Below are positions 56,502 to 64,000 of a stretch of DNA of 64,000 bases, one piece after another. The translations under genes and the position numbers were made by a program. Origin of the DNA: Alternaria dauci. Taxonomy: Eukaryota; Ascomycota; Dothideomycetes; Pleosporales; Pleosporaceae. The notes under the pieces were generated by a model. The model was not told the origin of the DNA and did no database searches. It saw only the letters and a list, made by a program, of their open reading frames with translations. Position 1 is the first letter of the stretch, and each line of letters starts with the position of its first letter. Location: NCBI RefSeq assembly GCF_042100115.1, contig NC_091275.1, positions 496,001 to 560,000 of the forward strand, written 5' to 3'.

Positions 56502-58646
56502 ATGTTCCCAGCCACGTCCCGCATCCCGAAACGCTGCCAGGAGGAAGAAACAGTGGACTTCCCGAAGCGACAACACCAAGGCGAACTCCAGACGCTATCA
56601 CAAGCTTCCAGAGACTTCTCCGGTAGCTACAATGGAGTAAACTTGGAATACACTCCAGAATCATTGTCTTCTTCGCCTTCAGTCCATCTCACGTATCAGG
56701 CTACACCCAACACACAGCTGCAGAATACCGGGGCCGCCGCTGGGGGGTATCAAGCTTCACACAATGAGATGTATGCTTCAGTCCCCATCTATGGCGATTT
56801 TAATACACAGTCTCTTCCCGCAGTAGCACACCAGCCTCGGCCAGTTCCCCCAGTGAGCTACGGCTATCCAGGCTATCCATATCAACACTATCTGAACGGG
56901 CTGCCTAGTTCTCCGATACGGGCTCTGAACGTGCCAGGAGTACCTGCATTTCAGGTGTCACACAAAAACGGACCGCATTACGCATTTCAACCTTCCATGA
57001 CTGCAAGCTCTCTGCCACAGCAACAGTCAGTAGAAGAAAGGCTTTTCTCGGCCCTCACTGCAGCCGGCTATGGTCAAAAAATTTCTTCTTCCACAACAGT
57101 TGAACTATCAGCACAGGAGAAACTTTACGCTGAGCAAAATCAATGGCTTGCCAAAGCAGAAGCAGACCTCCAAGGCCATGCCATCAACGTCGTCCCTGGC
57201 ATCCACATCCAGCAAGGCGCTTTGGGGACTGCTACAGGTATCATTAATGATCTGATTCCGAGCGAAGTATGGTCCTTACGATCTCTTTCACCCTCGCTCC
57301 GTTATTGCGCGTACCGCATGATGACTGAAGAGGCGCGCGAGATGATCAGGTACGATCAAGCTAGCGAGGAGTTTCAAAGACGTTGGGCATGTATCGTAAA
57401 CCTCCGAGCATTTTTTATGCAGAAGGAGAAGGAGTGGGTGGAATCTTTCCAGCAGATCATCAATACGCACAGGCGGGCGTTTTGGGATCAGAAAGTGGAA
57501 GTGCAAGCCGTCGAGACCCCTGTCACCCAGGCGATGATTGACGCTTTCGAGACCTCGAAGATGAAGGCTCGCGGGTTATCCCCTGTTGGTGTAACTGTAG
57601 AAAATGAAACACTACAGACAGCACCTTCCGAGCCAGCGCCATCGACGAAGAAGGCCGTCCAAAAGCATCGGAGCTCCACATGCAAGCCTGATGCAGCTTC
57701 CGTAGCGTCGGTGAAGCCTCCGAAACCAGATACGATCAAGCATCCTTTGGACAAGGTCGCGGTTCCAAAATACCCTTTCGACGATATCAGCGACTTCACT
57801 CCAAACGAGGATGGCATGTACCAGTGCATGCATGAATTTGGGAGGAATTGGTCCTGCTGCATAAGCGGGCTGGACGAAGATCGAATGAAACAAGCGATCT
57901 ACAGAAGTATCAGCACGTGGAAGTCACAAGTCGAACGCTTGATCGGAAGGGGGTATCTGCATCCAAGCCACATGACCTGGCGAACGCATCAGAACCAGGC
58001 GCTGAGACGCAATCGTATCGGTGCGGAAAGAAAGCGTGCAGAACTGCAATTGCGGTCCGAAGGGAGAGAAGTAGCGCAAAGCGGCAAGGAAGAGAAGAAA
58101 GGGCAGGAGCAGAGATCGACGGCGGAGGATATGACCAAGGCAAGTCAGGGAAAGAAGAAACGACAAGGCTTGCAACGGAGACCACGCGAGGATGATGCAT
58201 CTAGGAGGTCTTCGTCTGTTCCGGCGCCAGACTCACCTCAGCAGCATGCAATAGCGCCCAAAGCATTGCCGAATGGAGTCGCTACGCGGCTCACATCTGA
58301 CTGGGATATTGCAAGAGTCAACATGCGGGACAAGCAAGAATTTGAAGATTGTCGGCGTGCGGAGCAGCAAAAGAAGTCGCCCAACTGGCCACGTTTCGAG
58401 GAGTGGTGGGCGGCACGTCTCCTTCAAGTTCAATGTTTGCAGCTCTCAAAAGACCAGAAGATGGTCCTGAAGCGTCCAGAGCCGTCTAGCATCGAGGACA
58501 ATGATCCAGTGTTCGTGGAGAAGACTAAGGACCTATTGCCAGCTCATGTGCAAAAATCGGTTGATGCGAAAGAAAACGTCGTGTCAGATGATTCAGATCT
58601 CGATGACCTGTTTAATGATGATGCTTCAAGTCGTGAAGAAACCTAG
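56502..58646 (+). CDS. Hypothetical 714-aa protein with basic helical C-terminal half
   Basis: A single exon. The first 170 residues are low-complexity, rich in Pro, Tyr, Gln and Ser (PGYPYQHYLNGLP). Residues about 180-340 look helical and folded, with many charged residues and Trp. A Cys/His patch, DGMYQCMHEFGRNWSCCISGLDE, near residues 440-465 has the outline of a degenerate metal-binding knuckle, but one His and three Cys are not enough for a named domain. Then comes a long basic stretch rich in Lys and Arg with nuclear-localisation character, and an acidic end (DDSDLDDLFNDD). I do not recognise the family. Probably nuclear; a DNA- or chromatin-linked role is only a guess. Confidence 0.75.
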   Translation: MFPATSRIPKRCQEEETVDFPKRQHQGELQTLSQASRDFSGSYNGVNLEYTPESLSSSPSVHLTYQATPNTQLQNTGAAAGGYQASHNEMYASVPIYGDFNTQSLPAVAHQPRPVPPVSYGYPGYPYQHYLNGLPSSPIRALNVPGVPAFQVSHKNGPHYAFQPSMTASSLPQQQSVEERLFSALTAAGYGQKISSSTTVELSAQEKLYAEQNQWLAKAEADLQGHAINVVPGIHIQQGALGTATGIINDLIPSEVWSLRSLSPSLRYCAYRMMTEEAREMIRYDQASEEFQRRWACIVNLRAFFMQKEKEWVESFQQIINTHRRAFWDQKVEVQAVETPVTQAMIDAFETSKMKARGLSPVGVTVENETLQTAPSEPAPSTKKAVQKHRSSTCKPDAASVASVKPPKPDTIKHPLDKVAVPKYPFDDISDFTPNEDGMYQCMHEFGRNWSCCISGLDEDRMKQAIYRSISTWKSQVERLIGRGYLHPSHMTWRTHQNQALRRNRIGAERKRAELQLRSEGREVAQSGKEEKKGQEQRSTAEDMTKASQGKKKRQGLQRRPREDDASRRSSSVPAPDSPQQHAIAPKALPNGVATRLTSDWDIARVNMRDKQEFEDCRRAEQQKKSPNWPRFEEWWAARLLQVQCLQLSKDQKMVLKRPEPSSIEDNDPVFVEKTKDLLPAHVQKSVDAKENVVSDDSDLDDLFNDDASSREET

Positions 58647-59041
58647 AGAGCAGGAAATCCGGGGTGATGCTACGATCCGGCAATACTATAACAGTAGTCT
58701 TGACGTTGTCGTCTTTGCAACCATTACATCTTATAATCTAAATCATCATTTGCAGATGACATCGAGCGGAAAGCGAAAGTCGTGGATGTGAAGCGCCAAC
58801 ATCGTGAAGTCGTGAACGGCGCATCATTCGAGCTCGTTATTCATTTCTTGCACAACGCGATTGAACAGTCGTTGCGATGAAATGCATTGTTCAGGCCTAG
58901 CTCGATATCGAATTTGAGATCGTCATCCAGTGAGTACGTCTTCCGTTGTTTTCTCCGTGAACAAGGTCGCGAAACGAGTGCCTAAATTTTCTCTTTCAGC
59001 CTGGAGAGGTTACACAGACGTTAGGGTCTCGGAGCAGCACG
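58647..59041. other. Intergenic region
   Basis: 395 nt between the two hypothetical genes, same strand. No supported feature. Confidence 0.45.
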
Positions 59042-60952
59042 ATGGGTGATCAGACTCTCTTCTCCCTATATCTCTGGTCGTTACCAACCCAGAAGACTGT
59101 TCGAGCAACCTGCCCGCACACACACACCCAGGTCCTTCAACTTGAGATGCCATCCCTTTTGAGCAATGCGCTTGGCCACGTCTTCGTGCGTGGTAACCGC
59201 GCTGGGGATGCCAACATCCGGAAAGCGGAAGGGTCCCCTCATCGATCACCCACCTCTTTGGAACCACACGAACTTATCTTGCACTACCTTGGCAAGGAAC
59301 GTACACACGTCTGCCAATGTACCAATTCAACACGGCATTCCGAGGGAACGTCCTGCGTGGCTCTCGAATCCAGACATCTCGGCGCAGATCTCACGCTGTA
59401 TCTCGAACGTCATAATCTCCAATCATGCGCCATTAAAGATTTGTGGGACTATGAAGATTGGCAAAATGAGAAGTGGGCGGCTGAAGACGTATACGCTGGC
59501 GACTTCCATTATACCAACCGAGATAAGGATGTTGTCTGTCGCTGTCTACGACCATGGAACCATTACCATGGCATGACTCGAAGTTTCGAGATCATCGAGC
59601 AATGCGCGGAGTTCTTCTGTGTATACAAAGGTGAGCTGATTGTTACCAAGGAGCAGTGGACATCCTTCGAGCACAATCCACCTCCCCGGTACTCATCCAC
59701 TGTACAAGATCGGTCCGATCACTCGAGGACGTCTCAAGACAACAAGAAGAAGCATAGATCAACCGTATCGCCGGAGATGGAAGTGCGGAGCACAGCCGAG
59801 CGTACTACTCCAGTCCTGCCGAACCATAGTCGACATGCGTCAGCACGAGAAGCAGAACCAGATCGTCAGCCAGAGATGCCTCCCAAAGTGTGGCAGCGCG
59901 GTCGTCCATCGCTTTCGAAGGCTCAAACTGGTGCTGAATCGGCTTTCAGTACGCCCATGGGTACTGTTCCACCTTCCCGGTCGGCGAGTCCATCAGTGAC
60001 ACCAAACACGACACAGCGTACTTCTACGTTCACCTCCCGGCCCCAATTTCGATGCGAGGTGTGTCAATCAGATGACAAGGACTCGTCTGAGAAGTCAGAT
60101 GCACGAGAATGGCTTACCGGTTTAGCTTACACTAGGGCTTCGATTCGTTCAGCCTGGGAAGATAAAGCGATTCGTGCGTTAATCAAACGGTTTCCAGATT
60201 TAGAGGTCTCGGAAGCTGCAAACGTCCCGAAATCCTCAAAAGCTCAAGCAACGGGTAGTCACGGTGCCAAGGCAGACCTTCTGATTTCCAAAGCTGTACC
60301 TGCTAGACGTGTTTTTGTCCCTATAGACCCTCCCAGAGTTAACGGAGAGTATGATCATAGGCTTATAAGCAGGTGTAGGCCTGCTCTAGCCGACAATGGT
60401 CTATGGTACCGAGATCGTTTCCACTATCAGAAGTATGGAGACCTGGCGAGTCAACTTACGGTCGAAGAACTTCCCCCCTGTGGACGGCCCGTCAGACTTC
60501 CAGATGCCAACCCTGATATGGCAGTACCATATGGTTCTGACGACCGCCATGTGGCAAAGCAAACTCCGATTGCAGAGCTCTCTGATCGTAGATCACCGGT
60601 GGAGCTTCCGGCCACACCTATACCCCAACAGCATACTGCGACGTTGGAAATGCTCGAGGGACAAGGTCGTGATGCGGCGTCAAAGGAGAAAGCTAGAAAC
60701 CCCATGATTCAGTGTGAACAGGCTGTCAGTGGTATGTTCAACCAAGCACGTAAGACTGCAGGATTGAGCTCACACTTCGAACAGATTCTCCATACAGCAA
60801 CACACACACTGCCTTGCCAGGGAGATATTCTTCTTCACCACGCTATGATGTGCCTCACAAGTGCTGAGGTGTACCAGATCTGCTGCCGGCGTCATCGACA
60901 TACGCGAAAAACGAACCGTCATGTTGACGGATTGTGTTTACGATATCCATAA
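59042..60952 (+). CDS. Hypothetical 636-aa protein
   Basis: A single open frame from the ATG at 59042. The first 210 residues have a regular spread of Cys, His and Trp (HVCQCTNSTRHSEGTSC, DVVCRCLRPWNHYHG) and may form a compact zinc- or disulphide-stabilised fold. The middle (about 220-340) is disordered, rich in Ser, Thr, Arg and Pro. The last third has mixed character with RCRPALADNGLWYRD. No signal peptide or membrane segment. The end is uncertain, as an intron close to 60900 could change the last residues. Not recognised; adjacent to another orphan gene in the same orientation. Confidence 0.6.
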   Translation: MGDQTLFSLYLWSLPTQKTVRATCPHTHTQVLQLEMPSLLSNALGHVFVRGNRAGDANIRKAEGSPHRSPTSLEPHELILHYLGKERTHVCQCTNSTRHSEGTSCVALESRHLGADLTLYLERHNLQSCAIKDLWDYEDWQNEKWAAEDVYAGDFHYTNRDKDVVCRCLRPWNHYHGMTRSFEIIEQCAEFFCVYKGELIVTKEQWTSFEHNPPPRYSSTVQDRSDHSRTSQDNKKKHRSTVSPEMEVRSTAERTTPVLPNHSRHASAREAEPDRQPEMPPKVWQRGRPSLSKAQTGAESAFSTPMGTVPPSRSASPSVTPNTTQRTSTFTSRPQFRCEVCQSDDKDSSEKSDAREWLTGLAYTRASIRSAWEDKAIRALIKRFPDLEVSEAANVPKSSKAQATGSHGAKADLLISKAVPARRVFVPIDPPRVNGEYDHRLISRCRPALADNGLWYRDRFHYQKYGDLASQLTVEELPPCGRPVRLPDANPDMAVPYGSDDRHVAKQTPIAELSDRRSPVELPATPIPQQHTATLEMLEGQGRDAASKEKARNPMIQCEQAVSGMFNQARKTAGLSSHFEQILHTATHTLPCQGDILLHHAMMCLTSAEVYQICCRRHRHTRKTNRHVDGLCLRYP

Positions 60953-62565
60953 GGAGTATTTCCTGCCCGTTTCACGCAATCTTGACCAGCAGTCCGGCAA
61001 ATGTTGATTTTGTAGCATAATTGCGTGCGAGCGCACTTTGACCGATCACATCGGCACCAATAATGAAGCCATCTTTGGGTCGCAACTTACTTTGTCAAAA
61101 CTGGATGTGAGCATGAAAGTTCCTCGGTGAAACCAACTCACCACTTGTCATTCGTAAAAGAGTATTGTGGTTGCGCAGATTCGTCTGGCCAAGGACGATG
61201 TTGACATCATGCTGAATAGGTCTTTCGTCCATGAGAATAGAATCCCGCAGAGCCCGATTGGTATATGGAAGTAGTATGTCCGATCCGTGAGCTCTCTCAG
61301 GTGTGGTACTTTTACACCACATATGCACAACGGAAAGAACCGAGGGTGTTATTAGAAGAGCTGCATGGTCAATCTTCGTGGGCGAGAGATCGATGAGACC
61401 AAAAGAATAGAGCCTGTCGGGCAAATTGTGGTGGTGGTGTGAAACGTGACAAAATTATGATGCGCACTCATGCAAAATGATTGATTAGCTGCTGAGTGTA
61501 CGATTAGCATAGGTCCAGGTAGTGATGCACACTCCCTTTTGAAAATACTTACGCAATGTCCTTGGGCTGGACCCGTTGCGACTACCTAGCCTCACAACGT
61601 AAGACTCGCACCATAACAGGTACGCAAGAGACATGAACCGAAGATGTTGTAGAGGTTAAGCCGAGGTCATCCTCGCGCCTAGGTACAATCCAGAGGTTTG
61701 GTAGATGAAGAGTGTAAGGCGGCGAGATGACGACGACAATTCCAGGCACGGTGGAACGTGCGCGTCTAAACCTCAAACGGTCAGCTACGATGAATCCTCA
61801 ACGTTTTCGACTCATCTTCGTCTAGTTGTCTTCCCATATTCTACGTTGCTCACGAAAGGTTGTCTTCAACTCAAGGGTATTGTACTAGATCACCAACCAG
61901 CTTCCAAGGACACATGTATATATGACGTCATCACCTCCATCATCCCGAGCGGACATTGTGTGTCACCTACAACACCACAATGGACATGGACGCGTCGCTA
62001 TCACGCCAGCCCTCTGATATCAGTGCTTTACTACGGCTCAGAAGCTGAAACATTCATCGAAGGCGGCACATAAAAGCGCGCAATGTAGGACCAACGCGTT
62101 CGGTACCAAGCTTCGCCCGCCTCCATTATCTACCCTCCAGAAAGGCGCTATATTATGCGCTTTGGAAACATAGAAATCATCATGAACACTTTGGTTGCTC
62201 AAAAGCATCTCCAGAAACCTGCATTTACTCATTCGTGGAGCACCGCTTGATGCGACCGCAAGTCGGCCTAAGCCTCCGGCTATTCTCCAAGGACAAAAGG
62301 CAGTGGCTATAGGATAATCACACTATACGCTGTGGAATTAATTACTTTCAAACACCTGGTCGCTCGAAAGGTACCTCCCCACATCATTTGCGCTCGATGC
62401 ATTGACGAAGCAGCCGCATCTACTGAGATTGGAAATAAATTGCAGTACGCAATGTGACCAAGCAAAAGCTTATTTCGAAATGCCATATGGAATAGTCAAA
62501 TACGGGTCGAATGCCGCGATATTTATTTATTCTGCAGGTTGCTAGCGAGTTCTTCTCTTATCACG
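60953..62565. other. 1.6-kb gene-poor gap
   Basis: Contains only short frames without domains. AT-rich pieces near 62320-62540 precede the esterase gene and likely form its promoter. No repeat was recognised by eye. Confidence 0.45.
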
Positions 62566-63891
62566 ATGTTCTTTACGTCGCTGCTTTCCGTCGCGTGTGC
62601 GACGCTTTCTTTGGTGACGCCAATTGTTCATGGGCGTGCGATTGAAGCTGTCGAGAAGCGACAGGATGCATCGCATTGGATCAACACGTGGACCAGCATG
62701 CCGCAACAAGTAGAAGCGAGCAACATGCCGCCCGCGCAATTTGTATGAATCCTCTCGCATGATTCAAACCTCAATTTCGAGACTCTAACTTGATCATAGA
62801 GTTCTGGAGGTGTTCTCCGAGACGCAACGCTCCGCCAAACCCTTCACATGTCTGTCGGTGCCCCGAAGATCAAGATCACAATCTCCAACACCTTTGGTGG
62901 CTCTGATCTTCCCATCACCGCAGGTTCCGTTGGACTTCCAGCAGGTGGCGCGGCAGGTGTTAGTGGCATCCAGGCCTCACCACTGGCAGCCATCACCGTT
63001 GGTGGAAAAAGCAGCTTCACCGTACCCAAGGGCCAAGTCATCATCAGCGATGAAATTGCTTTCGAAATCAAGCCGCAGAGCATGCTCACGGTGAGCTTGT
63101 ACAGTCAGCAAGGGCAGAGTGGAAGCAGTATCACCGGCCATCCAGGCAGTAGGACAACGAGCTGGTTTGTGAGCGGAAACAAGGTCAATGCTACGACCTT
63201 CTCCGGAACGTCAAGTGTGCATTGGTACTTTGTCAGTGCTGTTCAAGCCTACGTACCACTCGACACGCACTCTTTGATGATCCTCGGTGACAGCATCACC
63301 GACGGACGTGGTTCAGATGACAACAAGAACAACCGCTGGCCCGACCTCGTACTCGCCCGCTTGCAATCCTCAAACCACACCAACGTCGCCGTCTGCAACC
63401 AAGCCGCTGGCGGCAACACAGTTCTAAGCGGCGGTCTCGGCCCAACGCTCCTAACCCGCTACAAGCGCGACGCCATCGACCAACCCGGCGTAAAATGGGT
63501 CATGGTATTTGAAGGCGTCAACGACATCGGCAGCGGCGCCAATAACGCCGGCACGCAAACTTTGATCGGTGACCGCCTCATCGCAGCGTTCAAGCAGATC
63601 GCGGCTGATGCGAAGAAAGCTGGTTACACGACGATCGGAGGGACGATTACGCCGTTTGCAGGGAACAGCTACCAGGGTGCTGAAAGGGAGAAGACGAGGA
63701 AGAGGGTGAACAAGTGGATTCTGGAGAGTGGGAATTATGATTTCGCGGTTGATATTGCGGGCATGGTGGCGAACAAGGCGAATGCTGAGCAGTTGGATCC
63801 AAGGTACAATGGGGGTGATGGGTTGCATCCGAATGTGGCGGGTTACCAGGCGATTGCTGATGCGTTTCCTGTTGATATATTCAAGACGTGA
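62566..63891 (+). CDS. Secreted SGNH/GDSL-type esterase
   Basis: Two exons (62566-62742, 62800-63891; 57-nt intron) encode 422 aa. The ATG at 62566 gives a signal peptide (TSLLSVACATLSLVTPIVHG) followed by EKRQ, a likely Kex2 site. The SGNH blocks are present in order: GDSITDG with the nucleophile Ser224, AAGGN (Gly), GVND with Asn300, and DGLHPN with Asp399 and His402. An N-terminal beta-rich domain of about 140 residues precedes the catalytic fold, as in large GDSL esterases related to xylan or pectin deacetylation. It probably removes acetyl groups from plant polysaccharides outside the cell; the substrate is inferred. Confidence 0.92.
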
Positions 63892-64000
63892 GGGAGAAAT
63901 GTGGTTTAAAGCGATCTGATCCATTAGTATGGCTCATTGTCCATACTAGACCTTGGCCGTCAAAGGTTGATATGAGATCAGGATGTAGCACTGCCTTGTA

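Overview
The window looks like nuclear DNA of a filamentous ascomycete, most likely a Dothideomycete of the Pleosporales type. This is an inference from the very short introns (47-90 nt, GTANGT donors, CTAAC/CTGAC branch sites), the compact genes, and the presence of HET-domain, DUF3632, LaeA-like methyltransferase, S8 protease and bifunctional terpene synthase families. Exon joins were worked out by hand; a complete join listed here keeps a divisible-by-three coding length unless stated otherwise. No tRNA, rRNA, CRISPR or intact transposon was recognised.

Left part (1-24 kb): a degraded multi-pass membrane protein gene, a tiny secreted repeat peptide, a DUF3632 protein, a BTB protein with an apparent one-base frameshift, a long coiled-coil protein, a glutaminyl cyclase of the M28 family, a mitochondrial membrane protein, an MFS sugar transporter, a large mosaic secreted subtilase and an Fe/Mn superoxide dismutase.

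Middle (25.1-38.6 kb): the most notable locus, a candidate terpenoid biosynthetic gene cluster. In order it carries a P450 (minus), a bifunctional terpene synthase (prenyltransferase plus class I cyclase), a secreted berberine-bridge-type FAD oxidase, a wax-synthase/MBOAT-like acyltransferase (minus) broken by one in-frame TAG, a second P450 of trichodiene-oxygenase type, and an NCS1 nucleobase permease at the edge. The plausible logic is that the synthase builds and cyclises a C20 or C25 chain, the P450s and FAD oxidase oxidise it, and the acyltransferase would acylate a hydroxyl if it were functional. The product cannot be named from the sequence.

Right part (39-64 kb): secreted L-asparaginase, GH128-type glucanase, mitoribosomal mS26, the ribosome-assembly GTPase Nog2, a HET-domain protein, a divergent pair of methyltransferases (O-methyltransferase and LaeA-like), a membrane-anchored pseudo-aspartic protease, a Ser/Thr-rich GPI-type wall protein, two orphan nuclear-looking proteins and a secreted SGNH esterase. 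Housekeeping genes (mS26, Nog2) sit beside accessory genes. Long gene-poor gaps occur at 5.9-7.6, 15.6-18.0, 26.9-28.2 and 61-62.5 kb.
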